From Salinisphaera orenii subsp. halophila YIM 95161 (GTDB taxonomy: Bacteria; Pseudomonadota; Gammaproteobacteria; Nevskiales; Salinisphaeraceae), in NCBI RefSeq assembly GCF_003732545.1, contig NZ_AYKF01000089.1, forward strand, positions 1 to 32,815: a DNA stretch of 32,815 bases, written 5' to 3'. Position 1 is the first letter of the stretch. Every line of letters starts with the position of its first letter. This document shows positions 9,705 to 16,901 of this stretch, in pieces. The translations under genes were made by a program, and so were the position numbers. The notes under the pieces were generated by a model that saw only the letters and a program-made list of their open reading frames with translations, searched no databases and was not told the origin of the DNA.

Positions 9705-10943
9705 ATGCAGCGCTATCTCGTGGGCGGCGCGGTGCGCGACGCCCTGCTCGGCCAGCCGGTGACCGACCGCGACTGGGTGATCGTCGGCGCCACGCCGGAG
9801 GCGCTCACCGCGCGCGGCTATACCCCGGTGGGGCGCGACTTCCCGGTATTTCTGCACCCCGAAACACGGGAAGAGCACGCTCTGGCGCGCACCGAACGCA
9901 AGTCCGGGCGGGGCTATCACGGCTTTGTCTTCCACACCGGCGCCGAGGTCTCGCTCGAGGATGATCTGGTGCGGCGCGATCTCACCGTCAACGCGATCGC
10001 CCAGGCGGAGGACGGCCGGATCGTGGATCCGCACGGCGGCCGCGCGGACCTGGAGGCCCGGGTGCTGCGGCACGTCTCCCCGGCCTTCGTGGAGGATCCG
10101 GTGCGGCTGCTGCGACTGGCGCGCTATTACGCGCGCTTCGCGCCGCTGGGCTTCACGGTCGCCGACGAGACCATGGCACTGCTGCGCACCCTGGTCGCCA
10201 ACGGCGAGGTCGATCATCTGGTGCCGGAACGCGTCTGGGCCGAGACCGAACGCGCGCTGATGCACGCCGAACCGCAGCTGTTCTTCTATCTCCTGCGCGA
10301 ATGCGGCGCACTGGCGCGGCTGTTTCCCGAGCTGGACGCCCTGTTCGGCGTGCCCCAGCCGGTGCGCCACCACCCGGAGATCGACTCCGGCGTCCACACC
10401 CTGCTCGTGCTCGCTCAGGCGGCGTGCGCGGGGGCCGATCTCGATGCCCGCTACGCCGCGCTCTGTCACGACTACGGCAAGGCCGCGACGCCGCGCGCGC
10501 GGCTGCCGGGCCATCACGGCCACGAGGAGGCCGGTGTTCCCCTGGCACAGGCCTGCAGCAAACGGCTGGGCGTGCCCCGGGCCCTGCGCGACGCGGCCCG
10601 CCTGACCGCACGCTGGCACACCCATGTGCACCGCCTGTACGAACTGCGCCCGGCCACCGTGCTCGCGCTGTTCGAGGGCATCGATGCATTCCGGCGCCCC
10701 GAGCGCCTCGAGACGCTGCTTCACGTCTGCGAGGCCGACGTTCGCGGTCGGCTGGGTTTCGAGCGCCGCGCCTACGGCCAGGCCGATCGGGCCCGCGCGG
10801 CTTTTGCCGCCGCCCGCGCGATCACCGCCAAGCCCCTGGCCGACCAGGGCCTGGCCGGGCCCGAGATCGGCGAGGCGCTGCGCCGGCAACGCATCGCCGC
10901 GATCGCCGAGACGCTGTCGGACCGCCTCGACCGAGACGCCTAG
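9705..10943 (+). CDS. cca: CCA-adding tRNA nucleotidyltransferase with HD domain
   Basis: Adds or repairs the 3'-terminal CCA of tRNAs without a nucleic acid template. The 412-residue protein matches the class II gammaproteobacterial enzyme in length. Visible are YLVGGAVRDALLG (4-16) at the nucleotide-binding site, the metal-binding D21 and D23 in DRDW, the RRDLTVNAIA block that reads out the incoming nucleotide, and EDPVRLLR. The C-terminal part has an HD-type phosphohydrolase motif, H255-D256 in CHDYGK, as in E. coli Cca, which gives 2',3'-cyclic phosphodiesterase and phosphatase activities. The start at 9705 is 2 bp after the slt stop codon, indicating close coupling. A gap of 193 bp without an evident gene separates it from the convergent uppP. 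Confidence 0.96.
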   Translation: MQRYLVGGAVRDALLGQPVTDRDWVIVGATPEALTARGYTPVGRDFPVFLHPETREEHALARTERKSGRGYHGFVFHTGAEVSLEDDLVRRDLTVNAIAQAEDGRIVDPHGGRADLEARVLRHVSPAFVEDPVRLLRLARYYARFAPLGFTVADETMALLRTLVANGEVDHLVPERVWAETERALMHAEPQLFFYLLRECGALARLFPELDALFGVPQPVRHHPEIDSGVHTLLVLAQAACAGADLDARYAALCHDYGKAATPRARLPGHHGHEEAGVPLAQACSKRLGVPRALRDAARLTARWHTHVHRLYELRPATVLALFEGIDAFRRPERLETLLHVCEADVRGRLGFERRAYGQADRARAAFAAARAITAKPLADQGLAGPEIGEALRRQRIAAIAETLSDRLDRDA

Positions 10944-11136
10944 AACGCGAGACGGGCGCGCCGTATTCGTGCGGCGCTCGTGCCGATCAAGTCGAGACCA
11001 GCTGCAGCTTCGCACGGCCGCCGATCAGGCTGTCGCGCCCGTATCGACACAGGCGGCGTCCCGAGTGGCGGGCGAACGCCCGAACGAGTTCGCCCCTGCC
11101 CAGACCACGCCGGGCGCTGCCGGCGCGTCGACGCGG

Positions 11137-11946
11137 TCAGCCGGACCAGCCGAAAAGCGCGAACAGCAGCAGGCCGAGGAGCACGCGATAGACCACGAAC
11201 ACGGTCATGCCCATCGACTGCAGCATGCGCAGGAAGAAATGGATGGTCACGAAGGCGCTCGCGCAGGCCAGCACCGCGGCGACGCCCATCTGGCCCCAGG
11301 CCTCCTCGATCGGACTGCCGAGCATCACCACGATCTCGAACACGATCGCGGCCAGCGTGATCGGAATCGCCATGAAAAACGACAGCCGGGCCGCGGCCGG
11401 CCGCGTCAGACCGAAGGCGCGCGCGCCGAGGATGGTCATGCCCGCGCGCGACGAGCCGGGGATGAGCGCCACCGCCTGGGCGAGACCGACGGCGAGATAT
11501 CCGCGCCAGCCAAGCACGGCGGGCGTGTCGTGGACACGTTTCGCCCGCCAGTCGACCACGCCGAGCAGGATGCCGAAGACGATGCTCGCGGTCGCGATCA
11601 CCCCGGGCAGGCGCAGGCTGTCCTCGCCGAGGGCCCCCAGCACGCCGCCGAACACGATCGCCGGCAGGGTCGCCAGCGCCAAGCCCCAGGCCATGCGCAC
11701 GTCCTCGTCGCGCCGCCCCCGCGTGAGCGACTGGATCCAGGCCACCCCAAGGCGCGCCACGTCAGTGCGAAAATAGGCCAGCACGGCGACGAGCGTGCCC
11801 AGATGCATGGCCAGATCGAAGCCGAGCCCCTGATCCACCCAGCCGAGGAAATGCGGTACCAGAATGAGATGCGCGGAACTGGAGATCGGCAGGAACTCCG
11901 TGATGCCCTGCACCACCGCAAGCACCACCAGCTGATACCACTCCAT
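11137..11946 (-). CDS. uppP: Undecaprenyl-diphosphatase UppP (BacA)
   Basis: Integral inner-membrane enzyme that removes one phosphate from undecaprenyl pyrophosphate, recycling the lipid carrier for cell-wall synthesis; its gene product confers bacitracin resistance when abundant. The 269-residue length is typical. The two family motifs are present: QGITEFLPISSSAH (13-26), containing the glutamate-rich site, and PGSSRAG (163-169). Several hydrophobic segments are visible, including LAMHLGTLVAVLAYF and ACASAFVTIHFFLRM. It is convergent with cca and divergent from the folM-like gene, with 94 bp between the two starts, so its promoter must lie in that short gap. Confidence 0.96.
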   Translation of the reverse strand: MEWYQLVVLAVVQGITEFLPISSSAHLILVPHFLGWVDQGLGFDLAMHLGTLVAVLAYFRTDVARLGVAWIQSLTRGRRDEDVRMAWGLALATLPAIVFGGVLGALGEDSLRLPGVIATASIVFGILLGVVDWRAKRVHDTPAVLGWRGYLAVGLAQAVALIPGSSRAGMTILGARAFGLTRPAAARLSFFMAIPITLAAIVFEIVVMLGSPIEEAWGQMGVAAVLACASAFVTIHFFLRMLQSMGMTVFVVYRVLLGLLLFALFGWSG

Positions 11947-11997
11947 AGACGTATTCCGTGCCCTGAGATTTCAATACGGCCGCCGAACCGAGCGATA

Positions 11998-12026
11998 TCG
12001 ACCGTTTCGTGGCGGCGCACTATAGC
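11998..12026 (+). promoter_or_regulatory. Possible sigma70 promoter for the folM-like gene
   Basis: TCGACC at 11998-12003 and TATAGC at 12021-12026 are separated by 17 bp, each matching the sigma70 consensus at 4 of 6 positions. The GTG start codon lies only 14 bp after the -10 box, so a transcript from here would have almost no leader. Pattern match only. Confidence 0.25.
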
Positions 12027-12040
12027 GCGAGGTCGCCCCC

Positions 12041-12787
12041 GTGTCCGACACACATGCCACAGAAACGTTGCAGCCCTGCGTCGCAATCACCGGCGCCAGC
12101 CGCAATATCGGCGCCCATCTGGCGGCCCGCTTTCTGGACGAGGGCTTTGGCGTCGTGGCGCATTATCGCAGCGAAACGGCGGCCATCGAACGCCTGGCGG
12201 CGCGCGGCGCGCGTCTCGTGCACGGCAGTTTCGACGACGCCGCGGCCTGCACGGGCATCGCCGAGCGCATGGCCGCGGCCGCGCCGTCGCTGCGCGCGAT
12301 CATCCACAACGCCTCGAGCTTCGCGCCGACCGCGGCCGACATCGCAGCCGCCGCCGCACAGTTCCAGGAGTTCTTCGCGGTTCACATGCTCGCCCCGTAC
12401 ATTCTCAACACGCACCTGGCCGCGCATCTCGACGGCACGCCGCAGGCGCCCGCGGACATCATTCACATCACCGACATCTACGCCGACAATCCCGCGCCAC
12501 CGCAGGATCTCTACTGTGCGACCAAGGCCGGGCTCCAGAACCTGTCGCTGGCCTTCGCCAAGCGCTACGCGCCACGCATCAAGGTCAACGCCATCCAGCC
12601 CGGACCCATCAGCTTCGAGGCCTGGCACGACGACGCGCATCGCTCCGCGGTGCTGGCGGCCACGCCGCTAGGCCGCATGGGCAGCCCCGAGGCGATCTAC
12701 GCCGCGGTGCGCGCGATCATGGCCAACGACTACCAGACCGGGGCGGTGATACCCGTCGACGGCGGCCGCCGCCTGGGGCGCGGCTAG
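12041..12787 (+). CDS. folM: Short-chain dehydrogenase, FolM-like dihydromonapterin reductase
   Basis: FolM reduces dihydromonapterin (and weakly dihydrofolate) with NADPH, giving the tetrahydromonapterin cofactor used for example by phenylalanine hydroxylase. The 248-residue protein has the SDR cofactor motif TGASRNIG (17-24), a basic residue in HYRSE (41-45) expected for NADPH preference, HNAS (89-92) and the catalytic YCATK (Y158, K162). The block DIIHITDIY (139-147) resembles the DIIHFTD of E. coli FolM, where ordinary SDRs carry a catalytic serine, and RAIIHNASSF and VNAIQPGPISF agree with FolM too. The start is GTG 12041. The neighbouring folB and folK, on the opposite strand, support a pterin role. 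A generic SDR oxidoreductase is the alternative. Confidence 0.82.
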   Translation: MSDTHATETLQPCVAITGASRNIGAHLAARFLDEGFGVVAHYRSETAAIERLAARGARLVHGSFDDAAACTGIAERMAAAAPSLRAIIHNASSFAPTAADIAAAAAQFQEFFAVHMLAPYILNTHLAAHLDGTPQAPADIIHITDIYADNPAPPQDLYCATKAGLQNLSLAFAKRYAPRIKVNAIQPGPISFEAWHDDAHRSAVLAATPLGRMGSPEAIYAAVRAIMANDYQTGAVIPVDGGRRLGRG

Positions 12788-12903
12788 CCCTCGTCGCACG
12801 CTGACGCAGAGTGACCGCGGCGCGCACGCCCCCTCGTCCTGCCGCCCACAGTCGATCATTCAGGAAGCGCTCGGTGCGGACCCAGATGAGGTGCTGACAG
12901 CCC

Positions 12904-13389
12904 CTACGGCGTGATCGTGACCGGCGTGAGCGGCTGATCACGGTCGTCGAACGCCGCCCAGAGTGCCGCATAGGTCGAGCCGAGCACCGGGTGGCGGGCG
13001 TCGGGGACCAGTTCCGCCAGCGGACGCAGCACGAAGGCGTATTCGAGGATATCGGCCCGCGGCAGGGTCAGACCGTCGCGATCGAGCACGGTATCGCCGA
13101 CCAGCAGCAGGTCGAGATCCATGCGGCGCGAGGCCCGCTTGACGCTGCGATCGCGCCCGCACTCGGTCTCGATCCGACGCAGCGCGGCCTGAAGATCGGC
13201 GACCGGTTCGTCGCTGTCGAATCCGATCACCAGATTGATGAAGTCGTCACCGTCGAAGCCGACCGACGGACAGCGATAGGCCCGGGAGACGCGCAGCGCC
13301 CCGAAACGGGTCTCGAGCAGCGCGAGCGCCCGCGGGACATGGGTTCGCGGATCGATGTTGCTGCCGACGCCGACGAACACCGGCCTCAC
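12904..13389 (-). CDS. folK: 2-amino-4-hydroxy-6-hydroxymethyldihydropteridine pyrophosphokinase (HPPK)
   Basis: Transfers pyrophosphate from ATP to 6-hydroxymethyl-7,8-dihydropterin, the step before dihydropteroate synthase in folate synthesis. The 161-residue protein starts with VFVGVGSNIDPR (4-15), the HPPK signature, and carries the metal-binding pair D91 and D93 in RRMDLDLLLVGD, equivalent to D95 and D97 of the E. coli enzyme. The C-terminal LPRADILEYAFVLRPLAEL block is also conserved. The start codon is GTG (13389) and overlaps the folB stop as GTGA, so translation is probably coupled to folB. It ends 116 bp from the convergent folM-like gene; that gap shows no gene or clear terminator. 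Confidence 0.95.
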   Translation of the reverse strand: MRPVFVGVGSNIDPRTHVPRALALLETRFGALRVSRAYRCPSVGFDGDDFINLVIGFDSDEPVADLQAALRRIETECGRDRSVKRASRRMDLDLLLVGDTVLDRDGLTLPRADILEYAFVLRPLAELVPDARHPVLGSTYAALWAAFDDRDQPLTPVTITP

Positions 13390-13742
13390 GAGCCACGCTC
13401 CCGGGTGATGCGCACGCCCACGCCCGCCGCGCCGCGCAGCGCGTGCGGCTTGTTCACGCGCAGGCTCAGCCGCTGAACGGGGAATTCGTCGAGCACCAGT
13501 GCGGCGACGCGCTCGGCCAGCGTCTCGACGAGCTGGAATTCGGCCGCCTCGACGAAGGCGATGACACGCTTGCCGACCGCCTTGTAGTTCAGGGTCTGCT
13601 CGACGTCGTCGCCGGCCGCAGCGGCACGGATGTCGAAATCCATGTCGAGATCGATGACCACCCGCTGGCGGATGTGGCGCTCCCAGTCGTAGATCCCGAT
13701 GACGGTCTCCACGACCAGTTGCTCGATGAAGATCGTGTCCAC
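13386..13742 (-). CDS. folB: Dihydroneopterin aldolase
   Basis: Converts 7,8-dihydroneopterin to 6-hydroxymethyl-7,8-dihydropterin and glycolaldehyde, feeding folK, with which it overlaps by 4 bases. With the start at GTG 13742 the protein has 118 residues and begins DTIFIEQLVVETVIGIYDWE, the usual FolB start; an AGGGAG ribosome-binding site sits five bases before it. A further in-frame GTG at 13763 would add seven residues but lacks such a site. The key residues E21 (DWE) and K98 (RVNKPHA) fall at the same numbers as in the E. coli enzyme. FolB-type enzymes may also epimerise dihydroneopterin to dihydromonapterin, which would supply the FolM-like reductase next door; that link is inferred. 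Confidence 0.94.
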   Translation of the reverse strand: MDTIFIEQLVVETVIGIYDWERHIRQRVVIDLDMDFDIRAAAAGDDVEQTLNYKAVGKRVIAFVEAAEFQLVETLAERVAALVLDEFPVQRLSLRVNKPHALRGAAGVGVRITRERGS

Positions 13743-14066
13743 GCGCACTCCCTGTCCGTTCACAATATCCGCTGCCGGAACGGTCGTCGTTCGCGGCCGC
13801 GGCGCAAGCCTACGGCCTGTGACCGGCCCTTGCGAAGCCGCGCCGAGCCGCGGGGCTCGGGCAAAACCCGAAACCGCACCGTCGACTGACCGTCACCGGT
13901 CGCGCTCTGGCGGGCGGGGCCGGACGCTGTCCGCCGCACGTCGGCCGGGCGCCGCCCCGCCGCAGCGGGCGGGACCGGCGCGTAAAACCTGCAATGTACA
14001 CGCCACCGTGCCAGAATGCCGCGCCTGTCGGCCGACCGGCCCGGATCGAGGACTGCAGAACCGCTC
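13743..14066. other. Intergenic stretch between divergent folB and the AEC carrier gene
   Basis: About 320 bp without a gene I can support. It is very GC-rich and contains a perfect hairpin with a 7-bp stem (CCGAGCC at 13843-13849, GGCTCGG at 13854-13860) and a four-base loop, with no T run after it on either strand. It must hold the promoters of both divergent genes, but I find no convincing -35/-10 pair. The reading frame of the carrier gene is open back to 14016, but those extra 17 residues look non-conserved. Confidence 0.5.
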
Positions 14067-14981
14067 ATGCTGGCTGTGCAACAGGCCCTGGGGCCGCTTT
14101 TCGTGCTCATTCTGCTGGGCGCCCTGCTGGGCTGGCGCGATTATCCCGGCGGCGATTTCTGGCCGCGCGCGGAACGCCTGATCTACTACCTGCTGTTCCC
14201 GGCCCTGCTGGTCTCCACCCTGGCCACCGCGAACGTGGGCGAGGTGCCGGTGCTGCGGCTGGCGGTGGCGACCATCGGCCCGCTGCTGGCCTTCGCCGCA
14301 CTGCTCTGGCTGGCCCGCGGCCGGCTGCAGCTGGATGACGCCAGCTTCACCTCGGTCTTTCAGGGCGGGCTGCGCTTCAACACCTTCGTGGCCATCGCCG
14401 GTGCGGCATCGCTGCACGGCGAGGCCGGCACCACGGCGGCTGCGGTGGCCATCGCGCTGATGGTGCCGACCGTGAACGTGCTCTGCGTGCTCTGCTTCAT
14501 CGCCGCGGGCACACTCGGTCGCGCGGGACTCTGGCGCAGCCTGCGCGAGCTGCTGCGCAATCCACTGATCCTCGGCTGCGCGCTCGGCGTCGGGCTCAAC
14601 CTGTCGGGGATCGGGCTGCCCGGCTGGAGCGGGCCGGCGCTGGAGCTGGTCGCCCGGGCCGCCCTGCCGCTGGGGCTGATCGCAGTGGGCGTGGCGCTGC
14701 GCCCGGCCGCCCTGGTGCGCAGCGGGCGCGCGTTCTGGAGCTCGACCGCGGTCAAGCTGGTACTGCTGCCGGCCCTGGCGCTGGCCGTCGCCGTGCCGAT
14801 CGGCCTGGATCCGGTCTCCCGCGACGTGGTGCTGCTGTTCACCGCCGCACCCACCGCCACCGCCGCCTATATCCTCGCGCGTCAGCTCGGCGGCGACAGC
14901 GAGCTGATGGCCGCGCTGGTCACGGGCCAGACCCTGCTGGCCATGCTGACGCTGCCGTTCTGGCTGGGCCTGTTCAGCTGA
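14067..14981 (+). CDS. AEC-family transporter (auxin efflux carrier-like permease)
   Basis: A 304-residue, strongly hydrophobic protein with around ten membrane segments and the two-half layout of the AEC family (MleP/MdcF relatives), which belongs to the BART superfamily. The first segment is [16 protein letters not shown]; short motifs such as [20 protein letters not shown] in the middle and [20 protein letters not shown] near the end are typical of the family. Bacterial members carry malate, malonate or other small anions, but the substrate cannot be read from sequence. I chose ATG 14067 over the upstream in-frame ATG at 14016 because it places the first membrane segment directly at the N terminus. 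The stop codon overlaps the end of the convergent tsaD by 8 bp. Confidence 0.87.
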   Translation: MLAVQQALGPLFVLILLGALLGWRDYPGGDFWPRAERLIYYLLFPALLVSTLATANVGEVPVLRLAVATIGPLLAFAALLWLARGRLQLDDASFTSVFQGGLRFNTFVAIAGAASLHGEAGTTAAAVAIALMVPTVNVLCVLCFIAAGTLGRAGLWRSLRELLRNPLILGCALGVGLNLSGIGLPGWSGPALELVARAALPLGLIAVGVALRPAALVRSGRAFWSSTAVKLVLLPALALAVAVPIGLDPVSRDVVLLFTAAPTATAAYILARQLGGDSELMAALVTGQTLLAMLTLPFWLGLFS

Positions 14982-16005
14982 CCGCGGCCGGCGGCGTCAG
15001 CTCGGCCAGCGGCCAGCGCGCCACGGCTTCGGCCGGGGCGATGCCGGGGGCCATGTCCGTACGCCGCAGCCACCCGACCAGCGCAATCATCGCGGCGTTG
15101 TCGGTGCAGAACTCGGCCCGCGGGAAATACAGATCGAAGCCGTCGCGCGCCGCGCGCGACTCGAGCGCGGCTCGCAGCCGCCGATTGGCGCCGACGCCGC
15201 CGGCCACCACCAACCGCCCGATGCCGGTCTGATCGAGCGCGCGCGCGCACTTCGCCACCAGCGTGTCCGCGACCGCCTGCTCGAAGCTCGCGGCGATGTC
15301 CGCGCGCGCCGCCGGGGTGTCCGGCGCGGCCTTGATCGCGAGCATGACGGCGGTCTTGAGCCCCGAGAAGGAGAAATCCAGCCCCGGACGACGCACCATG
15401 GGCCGCGGAAAATCGTGCGCGTCCGCACGCCCGGATTCGGCCAGCCGTGCCAGGGCCGGGCCGCCCGGGTAACCCAGCCCCAGCATCTTCGCGCTCTTGT
15501 CGAAGGCCTCGCCGACGGCGTCGTCCAGACTCTGGCCGAGCGGCGTGTAGCGCCCGACCCCGTCCACGCGCACCAGCAGCGTATGGCCGCCCGAGATCAG
15601 CAGCGCCACGAACGGAAAAGCCGGCGGCGCCGGCTCCAGCAGCGGCGAGAGCAGATGCCCTTCCATGTGATGCACGCCGAGCACCGGCAGGCCGCGGCTC
15701 ATGCCCAGGCCTGCGGCGATCGAGGCACCGACCAGCAGCGCGCCGACCAGTCCGGGCCCGCGGGTGTAGGCGATGCCGGTCAGCGTCGGCTGCCCGGCCT
15801 CCGCGAGTACGCGCTCGATCAACGGCGTCAGTTTGCGGATATGATCGCGCGAGGCCAGCTCCGGCACCACGCCGCCGTAGTCGGCATGCAGCGCGACCTG
15901 GCTGTGCAGGGCATGCGCGATCAGCCCGCGCTCGCCGTCATAGACGGCGGCCGCACTTTCGTCGCAGGAGCTCTCGATACCGAGGATGATCGCTTGTCTT
16001 TGCAA
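14974..16005 (-). CDS. tsaD: tRNA t6A37 threonylcarbamoyltransferase TsaD
   Basis: Transfers the threonylcarbamoyl group made by TsaC to A37 of ANN-decoding tRNAs, in complex with TsaB and TsaE. The 343-residue protein has the ASKHA-fold signature GIESSCDE (9-16), the metal-binding HHMEGH (112-117, with H113 and H117 as ligands), LISGGHT, and the C-terminal [10 protein letters not shown] and [10 protein letters not shown] blocks. No ATG or GTG lies before the conserved start, so the codon used is most likely TTG at 16005, which predicts inefficient initiation. It is divergent from rpsU, the ancestral gammaproteobacterial arrangement, and its end overlaps the AEC gene tail to tail by 8 bp. Confidence 0.95.
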   Translation of the reverse strand: MQRQAIILGIESSCDESAAAVYDGERGLIAHALHSQVALHADYGGVVPELASRDHIRKLTPLIERVLAEAGQPTLTGIAYTRGPGLVGALLVGASIAAGLGMSRGLPVLGVHHMEGHLLSPLLEPAPPAFPFVALLISGGHTLLVRVDGVGRYTPLGQSLDDAVGEAFDKSAKMLGLGYPGGPALARLAESGRADAHDFPRPMVRRPGLDFSFSGLKTAVMLAIKAAPDTPAARADIAASFEQAVADTLVAKCARALDQTGIGRLVVAGGVGANRRLRAALESRAARDGFDLYFPRAEFCTDNAAMIALVGWLRRTDMAPGIAPAEAVARWPLAELTPPAAVS

Positions 16006-16028
16006 AACGCCGGGGTCGGGATTAAACT
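16000..16028 (+). promoter_or_regulatory. Candidate sigma70 promoter of the rpsU operon
   Basis: TTGCAA at 16000-16005 and TAAACT at 16023-16028 have a 17-bp spacer and match the consensus at 4 of 6 positions each. They lie about 85 bp before rpsU, in the 109-bp gap shared with tsaD. The -35 box would overlap the tsaD start codon on the other strand. Pattern match only. Confidence 0.35.
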
Positions 16029-16114
16029 TACTCGCCCTATTCTAGCGGTCGGAGCGCTCGCTTGCGGCCGTTCGAATCCAGATACACACGATTCCTCCGG
16101 AGAGTGATTGCTCA

Positions 16115-16330
16115 ATGCCTAGCGTACGTGTCAAGGAAAACGAGCCGTTTGAAGTCGCACTGCGTCGGTTCAAGCGCAGCTGCGAGAAAGCCGGCGTCGT
16201 CACCGAAGTACGCCGTCGCGAGTTCTTCGAAAAGCCCTGCCAGACCCGCAAGCGCAAGCGCGCCGCCGCGGTCAAGCGCCACGCGAAGAAACTGCAGCGC
16301 GAGCAGCAGCGCTTCACGCGCCAGTACTAG
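16115..16330 (+). CDS. rpsU: 30S ribosomal protein S21
   Basis: Small basic ribosomal protein of 71 residues, the normal size for S21, beginning [20 protein letters not shown] and rich in Lys and Arg towards the C terminus. S21 binds near the anti-Shine-Dalgarno end of 16S rRNA and helps initiation. A GGAG ribosome-binding site lies upstream of ATG 16115. It is the first gene of the macromolecular-synthesis operon rpsU-(yqeY)-dnaG-rpoD. A strong terminator hairpin directly after it would allow much more S21 to be made than primase or sigma factor from a shared promoter, as known for E. coli. Confidence 0.98.
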   Translation: MPSVRVKENEPFEVALRRFKRSCEKAGVVTEVRRREFFEKPCQTRKRKRAAAVKRHAKKLQREQQRFTRQY

Positions 16331-16350
16331 GCGCCGCGGGCGATACTGTG

Positions 16351-16380
16351 ACAGCGGCCCCACCGGCCGCTGTTTTTCTT
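16351..16380 (+). terminator. Rho-independent terminator or attenuator after rpsU
   Basis: ACAGCGGCC (16351-16359) and GGCCGCTGT (16365-16373) form a perfect 9-bp stem with a CCACC loop, and the stem's last T runs into a TTTTCTT tract. It ends 17 bp before the yqeY start. In E. coli a partial terminator at the equivalent place separates rpsU expression from dnaG and rpoD; the same use here is inferred. Confidence 0.85.
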
Positions 16381-16397
16381 TGCAACCGGGGTAGCGC

Positions 16398-16844
16398 GTG
16401 AGTCTCAAGGAACAGCTTCAGGACGATCTGAAATCCGCCATGCGCACGCGCGACAAGGAACGCCTTGCCGTCTTGCGCATGCTGATGGCCGCGCTCAAGC
16501 AGCGCGAGGTCGACGAGCGCAGCGAACTCGACGATGCCGAGGTCCTGGGCGTACTCGAGAAGATGATCAAGCAGCGGCGCGATGCCGAAACCCAGTATCG
16601 CGAAGCCGACCGGCACGAGCTGGCCGACGCCGAGGCCGCCGAGATCGCGGTGCTCGAACACTATCTCCCCGCCCAGCTCTCCGAGGCCGAGATCGATGCC
16701 GCCATCGAGTCGGCGGTCAGCGAACAGGGCGCCACGTCGATGCAGGACATGGGCCCGGTGATGGGCGTGCTGAAGAACCGGCTGCAGGGCCGTGCCGATT
16801 TGGCCGTGGTCAGCCAGCGGCTCAAGGCGCGGCTGCAGGGCTGA
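16398..16844 (+). CDS. GatB/YqeY domain protein
   Basis: A 148-residue protein of the YqeY family, recognised by the start SLKEQLQDDLKSAMRTRDKE, the block LRMLMAALKQREVD and VLEHYLPAQLSE. The domain is related to the C-terminal tail of GatB, the subunit of the tRNA-dependent amidotransferase, and is thought to bind tRNA, but the role of the free-standing protein is not established. The start is GTG 16398. The gene sits between rpsU and dnaG, a position often seen in Pseudomonas relatives and many other bacteria but not in E. coli. The strong rpsU terminator just upstream means its expression depends on read-through or on a promoter I do not see. Confidence 0.92.
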   Translation: MSLKEQLQDDLKSAMRTRDKERLAVLRMLMAALKQREVDERSELDDAEVLGVLEKMIKQRRDAETQYREADRHELADAEAAEIAVLEHYLPAQLSEAEIDAAIESAVSEQGATSMQDMGPVMGVLKNRLQGRADLAVVSQRLKARLQG

Positions 16845-16901
16845 ACGGCGCGCCCGAGCCGCGGCACCGCCGCGCCCGCCCACCGGGATAGGCTCGGACC
16901 A

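Noticed and set aside
10624-12804. Plus-strand frame of 726 codons running through the end of cca, the uppP region and folM
   Set aside because: Crosses three well-supported genes in a wrong frame; composition is Arg/His/Gln-rich and non-protein-like.
13843-13860. Hairpin between folB and the AEC gene as a terminator
   Set aside because: No T run on either strand and it lies upstream of both divergent genes, where a terminator is not expected.
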